Source of the DNA: Roseobacter sp. HKCCD6576-2
GTDB taxonomy: Bacteria > Pseudomonadota > Alphaproteobacteria > Rhodobacterales > Rhodobacteraceae
Reading direction: 5' to 3'
Assembly (NCBI RefSeq): GCF_013179285.1
Contig: NZ_WVNW01000004.1
Location: 124,001 to 188,000, forward strand
Length of the DNA stretch: 64,000 nucleotides
Positions 17,737 through 25,640 of the stretch are shown one piece after another. The notes under the pieces are model-generated. The model was not told where the DNA came from and did not search any database. It worked only from the letters and a program-made list of their open reading frames with translations. Position numbers and translations under genes: made by a program. The first letter of the stretch is position 1; the number at the start of each line of letters is the position of its first letter.

Positions 17737-19053
17737 ATGCCGCAGGACGTTTTTGACCCCCTGGTCGCACGCATCCAACAAATCCGCCCCTCGTTTTCCG
17801 TCGGGCAGGTCGTCGAAGTTTCGGCAAATGCCCTTCGGGTGATCGGTTTGAATCGGGTCGCGGCCTTGGGTGATGTCGTGACATTGGAGGACGGCCTGCA
17901 GGGGGAGGTCGTCAAAGTTGAGCCGGCGGGATGCCTTGTCATGGCTGAGGGGAGCGCGGCCGGTTTGCGGTTGGGCGCGCGGGCGACCCACTTGGGTCCA
18001 CGGCTAATTGCGCCCGGCAAACACTGGATCGGCCGCGTTGTCGATCCAAATGGGGCACCAATCGACGGGCGACCCTTGTTTCCCGGCCCGAAACCACGCC
18101 CGCTTTATGCCGCGCCACCGCCACCAACGGAGCGACGTGGATTGGGCCGACGGCTCGACACTGGCCTCGCGGCTTTCGATACAGTTTTGCCAATTGTGCA
18201 GGGGCAGCGCATTGGCCTCTTCGCGGGTTCCGGCGTGGGGAAATCCCAGCTTTTGTCGCGTCTGGCCCGGGGGGTCACGGCCGATGTTGTTGTCATTGGG
18301 TTGATTGGTGAACGGGGTCGAGAGGTGCGAGATTTTTTGGAAGACACGCTCGGCCCCGATGGCTTGGCCCGTTCGGTCGTTGTGGCGGCAACATCGGATC
18401 GATCGGCACTTACGCGGGCGCGCGCAGCGCAGACGATGATGACGGTTGCGGAATACTTCCGTGACCAAGGCGCCCATGTCTTAATGCTCGCCGACTCCAT
18501 CACACGGTTCGCGGAGGCACAGCGCGAAGTCGCGGCCGCGACAGGCGAACCTGCCAGCCTGCGCGGCTTCCCGCCCTCCATGGCGCAGCAGGTCATGTCT
18601 CTTTGTGAGCGCGCGGGCCCCGGCGCGCACGGCCAGGGCGATATCACGGCGATCCTGTCGGTCCTCGTAGCTGGGTCAGACATGGAGGAACCGGTCGCTG
18701 ACGTCATGCGAGGCGTTTTGGATGGCCATGTGGTGCTGGACCGTAAGATCGCTGAACGTGGCCGCTATCCGGCGGTCAACCTCTTGCGATCAGTCTCGCG
18801 GTCCTTGCCCGCAGCCGCAAGTGAAGAAGAGAACCGCCTCATTGCATTGGTCCGGCGGTATTTGGGCGCCTATGATAAGACCGAGCTGATGCTGCAAGCC
18901 GGGCTCTATGCCGAGGGGAATGATCCAGTAACCGACACGGCAGTTCGTCTTTGGCCAGCTCTGGATGCTTTCTTAGCCTCCGAAAGCCCTGGCGGCGCGG
19001 TCACAGCTTTCGCATCTCTGCAAAAACTGCTTGAGCCAGAAACCATCACTTAA
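17737..19053 (+). CDS. fliI: Flagellar export ATPase FliI
   Basis: Cytoplasmic ATPase that delivers export substrates. It has 438 residues with an F1-ATPase-beta-like fold. Walker A is GSGVGKS at residues 164-170, followed by VVIGLIGERGREVRDFLED and the HVLMLADSITRFAEAQREV (Walker B) region. The start is ATG with AGGAG 7 bases upstream. It stands alone on the plus strand with no fliJ directly downstream. Confidence 0.97.
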   Translation: MPQDVFDPLVARIQQIRPSFSVGQVVEVSANALRVIGLNRVAALGDVVTLEDGLQGEVVKVEPAGCLVMAEGSAAGLRLGARATHLGPRLIAPGKHWIGRVVDPNGAPIDGRPLFPGPKPRPLYAAPPPPTERRGLGRRLDTGLAAFDTVLPIVQGQRIGLFAGSGVGKSQLLSRLARGVTADVVVIGLIGERGREVRDFLEDTLGPDGLARSVVVAATSDRSALTRARAAQTMMTVAEYFRDQGAHVLMLADSITRFAEAQREVAAATGEPASLRGFPPSMAQQVMSLCERAGPGAHGQGDITAILSVLVAGSDMEEPVADVMRGVLDGHVVLDRKIAERGRYPAVNLLRSVSRSLPAAASEEENRLIALVRRYLGAYDKTELMLQAGLYAEGNDPVTDTAVRLWPALDAFLASESPGGAVTAFASLQKLLEPETIT

Positions 19054-19182
19054 GGACACCGACTACGCATCGGGTCCTTCCCAGCCGATGTAACAACCGG
19101 AAAGCGAGCCATCTCAAACATACCCTGCGACTGCCGAACAGAGTGACATTTTTGGCCGAAGAGGCGTGAGGGCTCAACGATT

Positions 19183-19980
19183 TCAGCCGGCGCCTTGAAG
19201 CAGAGTCAACGCGATCGAGGCCGACGTACTCACCCCGCCAATATTCGCGATCAACGCACGGCTCAGAAAAGTCTGAACGAGGTTTTCGGTCACGATTGGG
19301 TCGCTGAATTGCGACAGATCGGCGCTACCCAAGACCTGATCTGCGCGATCGCGAAATGTTGTAAGCTGTTGGTCCAAACTGATGCCGCCAATGCTTGCCG
19401 GCAGGCTAAAGGCGGTTTCGAAGACTCGCCGTAGCGGCGGGTTGCCCAAAACGGTCAGCCAGGCCGCGTCGTTCGATAGGCCGCGCGCCGCAATTTCGGG
19501 CAGTTCCCGGGCAGCGGTTAAGGCCAACCGCATATCTGCGTCTTGATCCCCGACTGCGATCTCGAACTCTTGGCGTTCGAACCCAGACAATATCTTATTG
19601 GCAAATCCCGGATATCCAGTCTTCGGTGGCAAGGTTGTGCCAAATCCAAAGGCTTCAGAAAACGCCCGATACCGTTTGTCAGTTAGCCGGTTCGCCAACG
19701 CGCCTTCAGCCACAACGCCATCTTCGAGAACACGTTTTATGAAAGCCTTGTTCTGAATGTCTTCTTGTAGCCCAAAGGCCCCAAGCGCGACACGCAGCAA
19801 CCGGTAGTCTTTCACAAGCTCATCGGCAGTTTTGACCTGGCCAATTTTTTCGCGAAAATATTCCATATCTCGCTCAAGCGCCGGGGATTGGGAGAATGCC
19901 GCCGACTGCTCCGCCATCGTACGGTTCAGAAACGTCCAGCCAGAATAACCGGACGACGGAATGACCGGTTGGTAAGTCAT
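19183..19980 (-). CDS. DUF1217 flagellar-cluster protein
   Basis: 265 residues, mostly helical, matching the DUF1217 family found beside flagellar genes in alphaproteobacteria. Characteristic runs are KTADELVKDYRLLRVALGAF at about 48-67 and ALANRLTDKRYRAFSEAFGF at about 95-114. There is no signal peptide. It may be exported by the flagellar apparatus or be a filament-related protein; function is not established. It is last in the flaF-flbT-DUF1217 operon, overlapping flbT by 4 bases. Confidence 0.85.
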   Translation of the reverse strand: MTYQPVIPSSGYSGWTFLNRTMAEQSAAFSQSPALERDMEYFREKIGQVKTADELVKDYRLLRVALGAFGLQEDIQNKAFIKRVLEDGVVAEGALANRLTDKRYRAFSEAFGFGTTLPPKTGYPGFANKILSGFERQEFEIAVGDQDADMRLALTAARELPEIAARGLSNDAAWLTVLGNPPLRRVFETAFSLPASIGGISLDQQLTTFRDRADQVLGSADLSQFSDPIVTENLVQTFLSRALIANIGGVSTSASIALTLLQGAG

Positions 19981-20381
19981 GCCTTGTTTGCCGCAAGATA
20001 GCGGTCTTCCCGTGGCAACAAGCTACGAAGGGACTTCAAAGCCTGATATGTCTGACCGTTGACCAGATGATCTGTCGCCATCGCCAACTGTGCCCGGCTG
20101 TCGGGATCGGTGAAGACTTGGCTCAACTGCTCCATACCTCTGAGGATCTGCAGCTTCGCGACTTCAAAATCCGTATCACCTGACAACACGAGCTGCGCGA
20201 TGTAACAGACCCGCCGAACCGGTGTATTGACCTCGTCAGGATGAATGGCATCCCGAAGCCGCAATATATGCGCGTTGGGAGTTACGATGCTCAACCGTGA
20301 CCGCCGATCACCATTCTCGATCACTGCGCCATTGATCAACACGCGCTCCTTCGGGCTAAGTTTCAAGACAAGACCGCTCAT
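19977..20381 (-). CDS. flbT: Flagellin post-transcriptional regulator FlbT
   Basis: 134 residues with FlbT features: LVLKLSPKERVLINGAVIEN at the N-terminus and a helical C-terminal half. In Caulobacter FlbT binds the 5' untranslated region of flagellin mRNA and promotes its decay until the hook is complete. Here the neighbouring fliC has a long hairpin-bearing leader, a plausible target. It overlaps both flaF and the DUF1217 gene by 4 bases. Confidence 0.95.
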   Translation of the reverse strand: MSGLVLKLSPKERVLINGAVIENGDRRSRLSIVTPNAHILRLRDAIHPDEVNTPVRRVCYIAQLVLSGDTDFEVAKLQILRGMEQLSQVFTDPDSRAQLAMATDHLVNGQTYQALKSLRSLLPREDRYLAANKA

Positions 20382-20752
20382 GCCGACCCGGCCTCGCCAC
20401 GCAACCCCCGCATGACCGCTGTGTTAACTTCGATGAGAGGGGCAATCGAAACGCCATCATTCAGAATCTTGCGGCTGTGCGCCAATGTGAACTCACATAA
20501 AAAGAAAATCTGCGCTCTCAGCGCTTGCGGCAACAGATTGTCTTCGCTGGCGACATCGGACGCCAACAGGGTCCATAATCGGCGGTTGTCATGGATCGCC
20601 GAGATTTTTTCTTTGACCGAGCTCCCCGGTTTGGACGCTTGGGTCAGTCGCGCGTTAATCTGTTCAAAGATCGCATGTTCCATCCCACGATCAGTGCGCA
20701 CCGGAGATGTTGTTTGACCGTATGCTGAATGGGCCAAATGAGATGTGTTCAC
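20378..20752 (-). CDS. flaF: Flagellin synthesis facilitator FlaF
   Basis: 124 residues. FlaF is a flagellin secretion chaperone and the antagonist of FlbT in Caulobacter. A family-typical segment is HDNRRLWTLLASDVASEDNL, with the conserved NLLPQALRAQIFFLCEFTLA stretch following. The start appears to be GTG at 20752. It lies 80 bp downstream of fliC, beyond a terminator-like hairpin, so it may be transcribed by partial read-through. Confidence 0.93.
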   Translation of the reverse strand: MNTSHLAHSAYGQTTSPVRTDRGMEHAIFEQINARLTQASKPGSSVKEKISAIHDNRRLWTLLASDVASEDNLLPQALRAQIFFLCEFTLAHSRKILNDGVSIAPLIEVNTAVMRGLRGEAGSA

Positions 20753-20798
20753 GAGGAAATCCTTTCCGGAGGCGACAGTGTCATTAGATCAATGATTG

Positions 20799-20823
20799 CC
20801 GAGGCCCATCACGGGCCCCGGCG
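20799..20823 (-). terminator. Strong hairpin after fliC
   Basis: Read on the minus strand, GCCGGGGCCC pairs with GGGCCTCGGC around a 5-base loop (10 pairs, one G-T), ten bases after the fliC stop. The following bases (AATCATT) contain few Ts, so it may act as an attenuator or mRNA 3' stabiliser that lets some transcripts continue into flaF. Confidence 0.6.
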
Positions 20824-20832
20824 GGGTTTGTC

Positions 20833-22398
20833 TTACCGGAAGAGAGACAAGATGCTCTGTGGGGCCTGGTTTGCAATCGAGAGCGACTGCGTCGCCAACT
20901 GCTGCTGCACCTGAAGAGCCTGCAATCGCGCCGAAGCTTCCTCCATATCCGCATCGACCAGCGTGCCGATCCCGGACTTCAAGGAGTCAATCAACTGACC
21001 CACAAAGTTCGACTGAGTTTCGATCCGTCCTTGAGTCGAACCGAAGGCCGCCGCCGCATCGATCGACGTCTGGATCATCGTTTCGATGTTATCCAGAGCG
21101 GCGTTGGCGGCTTCGGTGGTGGTCACGTCAATCGCGCCGAGACCGAAAAGGCCACCCGATGCAGTGCCGCCGTCCATACCCGCAGTGGCGAGTACCAAGT
21201 CTGCGCCACTATTGTCGATTTTCAAACTGGCCTGCCCCGTGGCCGGATCGATCGCCACCTGTGTCGACACACCGGTCAAACCAGCGCTGTCGATTGCGGT
21301 TTTCAAGCCGCGTGCAACATCTTCAAAGGTCTCACCTTTGCCAGCGGTATAGAAATAAGCTGCCCCCCCAACCGAAGCTTGGTAGCTATTTCCTTCCGCA
21401 ACGACAGCAGAGGTCGAAAAAAAGATCTCCTCTGCACGTTGCTCCACCGTGCCCGTATCTGTGGTGGTGTTCCCGGTTGCAACCGCGTTGATCGATTGGA
21501 TATAGGAGTTACCGTCGCCACCTACGACAGAGTCGCTGACGCCGATATCAAGGCTGTCAAAGGACCGTGTCGACGTAATAACGATCTGGTCTGTACCGCC
21601 CGACGCGAAGGTGACATCCTCAAGATCCAGCGCTTGCAAACTGGTCAAAAGCGCATCTCGCGCTTGCGTCTCAGTCTGGTCTGCGGCTGCCGACGTGTAG
21701 GTAACGCTCAAACCGGCAACGTTGATGGTCGTCGCATCGCCAGCGTCCCAGCCGTTTGTCTGAGCGAACTCGATCACGGCCGTGTTGCCAGCGGCGGACA
21801 GAGTGCCGCCGCCATAAGCTGAACCGCTGGCGGCATCCAGGATTTGACCGGACAAATCTGTACCCCCGGTTCCAACGCCATTTGTCCCAGCAGCTGTGCC
21901 CAAATCCTGTCGGTTGATCGTAATGTTCGATGCGTTGACCGTATTGCTACCGGAGCGATCGAGCGATGAGAGAATCTTCACATCCTCCGTACCGGAGACC
22001 AGGTTCAAGCCGTTAAACTGTGCCGCACCAACGACCGAGTTGATCTGGTCGCGCAGGGCATCAATGTCGTCTTGAATCTTGTTGCGGTCGACGTTTTCCT
22101 CCTGCGAGTCAACGATCTTACCCTTAATCTCGATCAGCAGATCCGTAACACTTTCGGCGGCGTTCCGCGCCAAAGCCACAGAGGATTCACCCAAGCCCAA
22201 GCTGTCCGAAATCGCTTGGAACCCCTTCACATCGGATTCCATCACCTTGGAAATCGCCCAGACCGCAGCGTTGTCTTTGGCCGAAGCGACCGATTTACCC
22301 GTGGAGATCTCGCCCTGCACCGTTTGCAGATTTGTGTTAACCGCTTTGAGCGTTTGCAGTGCAACCATTGCACTGTTGTTCGTCAGAATACTGGACAT
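20833..22398 (-). CDS. fliC: Flagellin
   Basis: Filament subunit of 521 residues. The N-terminal D0/D1 (SSILTNNSAMVALQTLKAVN, TGKSVASAKDNAAVWAISKV) and C-terminal D1/D0 (LVDADMEEASARLQALQVQQ, SIANQAPQSILSLFR) are conserved. About 250 central residues form a Gly/Thr/Ser-rich variable D2/D3 surface domain, with Asp-rich stretches and no cysteine. It is large compared with many roseobacter flagellins. A Shine-Dalgarno AAGGG precedes the ATG. Expression is probably driven by the sigma-28-like promoter at 22570-22596 and tuned by FlbT/FlaF through the leader. Confidence 0.97.
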   Translation of the reverse strand: MSSILTNNSAMVALQTLKAVNTNLQTVQGEISTGKSVASAKDNAAVWAISKVMESDVKGFQAISDSLGLGESSVALARNAAESVTDLLIEIKGKIVDSQEENVDRNKIQDDIDALRDQINSVVGAAQFNGLNLVSGTEDVKILSSLDRSGSNTVNASNITINRQDLGTAAGTNGVGTGGTDLSGQILDAASGSAYGGGTLSAAGNTAVIEFAQTNGWDAGDATTINVAGLSVTYTSAAADQTETQARDALLTSLQALDLEDVTFASGGTDQIVITSTRSFDSLDIGVSDSVVGGDGNSYIQSINAVATGNTTTDTGTVEQRAEEIFFSTSAVVAEGNSYQASVGGAAYFYTAGKGETFEDVARGLKTAIDSAGLTGVSTQVAIDPATGQASLKIDNSGADLVLATAGMDGGTASGGLFGLGAIDVTTTEAANAALDNIETMIQTSIDAAAAFGSTQGRIETQSNFVGQLIDSLKSGIGTLVDADMEEASARLQALQVQQQLATQSLSIANQAPQSILSLFR

Positions 22399-22563
22399 AT
22401 CTTGCCCTTCCTTTTGCGTTCATGGCGCATGTTTTGCGCCGGGGTTGTCGAATGCCCTCGCGGGCAATGCGGAACGTCTTTCTGACGTATGCGATCCAGT
22501 CATTGACCAGATCACGCCACCGGTTGGTGCAGGACAACCATTCGGGCAAAGCGCTAATAAGCT
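22399..22563 (-). promoter_or_regulatory. Flagellin mRNA leader with three hairpins
   Basis: About 165 nt of predicted 5' untranslated RNA between the sigma-28-like promoter and fliC. Perfect inverted repeats lie at 22424-22440 (GGCGCA/TGCGCC), 22453-22466 (TGCCC/GGGCA) and 22475-22489 (ACGTC/GACGT). Flagellin leaders are FlbT targets in Caulobacter, and a similar role is inferred here. Confidence 0.5.
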
Positions 22564-22569
22564 CCTAAT

Positions 22570-22596
22570 ATATCGCACTGTTTCTTGTGCATTTTA
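22570..22596 (-). promoter_or_regulatory. Sigma-28-like flagellin promoter
   Basis: On the minus strand TAAA (22596-22593) is followed by a 15-base spacer and TGCGATAT (22577-22570). The sigma-28 consensus is TAAA-N15-GCCGATAA; the CGATA core and the spacing match. It lies upstream of fliC with nothing between them. No sigma-28 gene is in the window. Confidence 0.6.
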
Positions 22597-22619
22597 GGCA
22601 AACGCCGAAGAGTTCGATC

Positions 22620-22967
22620 TCAACTGCGCCGCTCTACGCGCGGGCGCGTCGCCCCGATCTCGGAAGAGCGGCCAAGTGCATCATAGCCTGTGAAACTGGC
22701 CGGTGATGCTTGCTCCAAAACGGCCCGCGCGGCCTTGATCCCACGAAGCGCCGCCGCGATGAGCTGCGTATTGTGTTCAGCCGTTTGCCGAAGGTTCAAC
22801 AAATGCTCTTCATCGCCGCTCTCGACCGGTGCGCGGCTCAGCGTGTCCATCGCACGCGTGAGGACCGGAGCCATTTTAACCAAATGCGCCAGATCACCAC
22901 GACGAAGGTCATCAGCCTGACGTCCGAGGTGTTTGGTCACCGACTTCACATGATCCGCGACACTCAT
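22620..22967 (-). CDS. FlgN-like flagellar chaperone candidate
   Basis: 115 residues, all-helical, with a heptad pattern over about 10-95 (LARQADDLRRGDLAHLVKM-type and LLNLRQTAEHNTQLIAAALR). The latter resembles the FlgN core LRxxxxxNxxLLxAAxxG that binds hook-filament junction proteins. It is translationally coupled (ATGA) to the flgJ-like gene and upstream of fliC. FlgK and FlgL, the usual clients, are outside the window. The name is tentative. Confidence 0.6.
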   Translation of the reverse strand: MSVADHVKSVTKHLGRQADDLRRGDLAHLVKMAPVLTRAMDTLSRAPVESGDEEHLLNLRQTAEHNTQLIAAALRGIKAARAVLEQASPASFTGYDALGRSSEIGATRPRVERRS

Positions 22968-23278
22968 TGGCCTCCTCCATTCTCATGCGCGCGCGCAACC
23001 AGCGATCGAAAGAGGTTTTCGGCCAATCCGACCCCTCCGGCAGCCGCCATATGACGGGCATGTTCCATACGCAAAAAAGAAGAAAACTGCTCTTCTCCGG
23101 CCCCGCCTCCGAACGCCCCACGCGTTTCTCCAAACCGGGCTTGTTTCAGCATTTCCGACAAGAAGCTCGCCTCCAGATCTTGGGCAGCTTGGCGCAGTTG
23201 CTCCTCCTGCTCGGATGGGAGAGACGGCGACAACGTGACGACGCGGCTGGAAGGGATCTGGACGGTGGGTGTGCTCAT
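22964..23278 (-). CDS. flgJ: FlgJ-like rod-cap protein without muramidase domain
   Basis: 104 residues from ATG 23278. The rod-binding core is visible: AAQDLEASFLSEMLKQARFG, then FSSFLRMEHARHMAAAGGVG and a final LAENLFRSLV helix. It corresponds only to the N-terminal half of enteric FlgJ; the peptidoglycan-cutting half is replaced by the separate sltF-like gene at 8052. It diverges from fliK across 116 bp. Confidence 0.85.
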   Translation of the reverse strand: MSTPTVQIPSSRVVTLSPSLPSEQEEQLRQAAQDLEASFLSEMLKQARFGETRGAFGGGAGEEQFSSFLRMEHARHMAAAGGVGLAENLFRSLVARAHENGGGQ

Positions 23279-23394
23279 GGGGATGCAATCAATTCGATGT
23301 ATTTCCGGACCATGATGACCGATCCGAGTAAAGAATTGGTAAGGCCGAACCGCGATGATCCTCACAACATGACCCAAATAGGACCGCATAGAAC

Positions 23395-24951
23395 ATGCAT
23401 CCTTCGCAGATATCCGCTGGCCCCGCTGCCCAAACGCGCGCGACCGGCCCAGAGACATCAAACAGTCCAAACCCCAATGGGGAGGCGTTCTTGCGCGTCT
23501 TGGAGTCGACGCAAAAGCCGACCTCAAACCAGCACGAATCGCGCGCGACCCTCGTGGAGCGCAGCCGTTCGAGCGAACAGGGAGATATCGCTGAAACCTC
23601 GCCCCAGGAACAAGCGGGGCAAAATGAGCCGGTGGCAACCGACGGCGCGACACTCTCCAACGATGTGGAGTCTCTGCAAAACGAGGAGGCGGTCGGCATG
23701 AGCCTCGTTGGGGGGGCCGGTCAGTCGAAAGCGGTCGAGGCTCAAAGCGCGCTGACACTGCCCGGCGCGAAGGCGGCTTCTACAAAACATGGCGCCATCG
23801 CGGGAGGCTCAGGCGACTCAGCCGGACAACAGGCCGCAGCCAATCAAACACTGCCTCTCGCCAAATCCAATTCGGCAGACGACACAGCAGCACCAAGTGA
23901 TCCCAAACGGAACACCACATCGACCACGAAACCGCCGGTCGAAATGCCCAACTCGCCCGCGACACGGTCCGATAGCACCGCGCAGCCCGTCGCCAATGGC
24001 GCCGCCGCCTCGAAAGCCAGCACCCCAGGCACGATGAACCATCTCGTTGGTACTCCCGGCAAGACGGCATCACCGCCCGGGGGCGGGGCGCAAAAGGTTG
24101 CTGGCGACGGGATGGCGTGCAAAAATTCGCCCTCTCAGAAAGCCGAGCCGTCGCTTGCGGTGACCCCGAAATCGGTGTCGATAGCGACACAAGGTGCCCA
24201 GGCTTCCACGTCACCAACAGGGCCTCCGACAGTGCAGGCGGCATCATCGTCGCAAACATATCGCGAGGGAACGTCGCCCACATCACGCCAGACCATGGAC
24301 ATAACGCAGACAGCTTTCAGTCCACATTCCGCCACGATCAATGCCGGGCAGACCGGGCATCACCTTCCGGCAAACCGTTCCTCTTGGGGCACAGTCTCAA
24401 ACGAAGGATTGGCGACACCTGCCGGACAACTCGACCCCTTGATGGGAGACAAAGCCTTCGCAGACTCTGACCTCCCGCCGCAACTTGGCACAGGCGCGGC
24501 GTCCGCCAAAGCACAGGTGATCGGTCTACCTGCCGCAACGCCCGCGATGGCTCAGAACGCGGCCGCGCAGATGGCTGCCGCGATGCAGGCCCAGTCAAAT
24601 TCGGCGCTTCGCGATCAGCCGACGGAGATCGCCCTTGATCCGCCAGAACTGGGCCGGGTCCGTATGGTGTTCAGTCTTGTGGAAGGGGCTCTCACCCTCT
24701 CGATCACCGCAGATCGCCCTGAAACGCTCGACCTCATGCGCCGTCATATGGATCTCCTTTCGCAAGAGTTCAGCCGCGCCGGGCTGGGCGGCACCGCGTT
24801 CAGTTTCTCTGGTGGTGAAGAAAATCCTAACCTGCCGCAATCTAGCCACCAAACAGTAGCAACGGACGATCCGAGCACCGTCACCGATCCAACATCCTCG
24901 ATCCAACAACAAACGCGCCAGCATAACGGTGCCCTGGATCTGAGACTCTAA
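23395..24951 (+). CDS. fliK: Hook-length control protein FliK
   Basis: 518 residues. The first 370 or so are low-complexity (Ser, Thr, Pro, Gln, Ala), as expected of the molecular-ruler part. The C-terminal Flg_hook domain (about 400-480) has the typical IALDPPELGRVRMVFSLVEG and ADRPETLDLMRRHMDLLSQE. FliK measures hook length and signals FlhB to change export specificity. FlgD follows 15 bases later, so both assemble the hook. Confidence 0.93.
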   Translation: MHPSQISAGPAAQTRATGPETSNSPNPNGEAFLRVLESTQKPTSNQHESRATLVERSRSSEQGDIAETSPQEQAGQNEPVATDGATLSNDVESLQNEEAVGMSLVGGAGQSKAVEAQSALTLPGAKAASTKHGAIAGGSGDSAGQQAAANQTLPLAKSNSADDTAAPSDPKRNTTSTTKPPVEMPNSPATRSDSTAQPVANGAAASKASTPGTMNHLVGTPGKTASPPGGGAQKVAGDGMACKNSPSQKAEPSLAVTPKSVSIATQGAQASTSPTGPPTVQAASSSQTYREGTSPTSRQTMDITQTAFSPHSATINAGQTGHHLPANRSSWGTVSNEGLATPAGQLDPLMGDKAFADSDLPPQLGTGAASAKAQVIGLPAATPAMAQNAAAQMAAAMQAQSNSALRDQPTEIALDPPELGRVRMVFSLVEGALTLSITADRPETLDLMRRHMDLLSQEFSRAGLGGTAFSFSGGEENPNLPQSSHQTVATDDPSTVTDPTSSIQQQTRQHNGALDLRL

Positions 24952-24966
24952 AGAGGAGCCTCCTAT

Positions 24967-25635
24967 ATGGACGCCATTCAATCGACTCAACAACGCGCCC
25001 AGACCTCGTCGGCCAACCGAAACGACGCGACAGCGGACGATTCCATCGTGTCGGCGGATTTCCAGACCTTTTTGACCATGCTGACCACGCAGATGGAGAA
25101 CCAGGATCCGTTAAATCCGATGGAATCGACCGATTTCGCCACGCAACTCGCGACCTTTTCGGGCGTCGAACAACAAGTGCGCACCAATGAACTGCTGAGC
25201 GGGCTGCAGTCAGGGATGAACCTGATGAGCATGGGGCAACTCGCCGGTTGGGTCGGGATGGATGCGCGCGCCGAGATGCCTGCGGCCTTTGCCGGCACCC
25301 CGATCACGATGGCCGCCCCTCCCCACAATCTGGCCGACCGGATGGAACTCGTGGTTCGCAATGAAGCGGGCGAAGAGATGCAGCGGATTAACCTTACCGT
25401 TAGTGAAGAACCCTTTGCCTGGGCAGGTGTCGACGCCGATGGTCAGCCTTTCCCTGAGGGTGTCTATAGCTTCACCGCCGAGGCTTATGACGGAGAGACA
25501 TTGCTCGAAGAACGCCCGGCTCAGGTCTATGCCCGGGTTGAAGAGGCGTTGATCCGCGACGGCGAGACCTGGCTCAATATGCCGGGTGGCGTCAGCATTC
25601 GCGCCGATTTGGTCCAAGGTATCCGCAACCCGTGA
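24967..25635 (+). CDS. flgD: Hook-capping protein FlgD
   Basis: 222 residues. The N-terminal FlgD signature (DFQTFLTMLTTQMENQDPLN, then ESTDFATQLATFSGVEQQV) is clear, followed by a beta-rich FLG-D/Ig-like region (VDADGQPFPEGVYSFTAEAY). It is the scaffold for hook polymerisation. A Shine-Dalgarno AGAGGAG lies upstream. It is the last flagellar gene of the cluster, and its stop is 5 bases from the convergent ubiB stop. Confidence 0.95.
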   Translation: MDAIQSTQQRAQTSSANRNDATADDSIVSADFQTFLTMLTTQMENQDPLNPMESTDFATQLATFSGVEQQVRTNELLSGLQSGMNLMSMGQLAGWVGMDARAEMPAAFAGTPITMAAPPHNLADRMELVVRNEAGEEMQRINLTVSEEPFAWAGVDADGQPFPEGVYSFTAEAYDGETLLEERPAQVYARVEEALIRDGETWLNMPGGVSIRADLVQGIRNP

Positions 25636-25640
25636 TCAGG

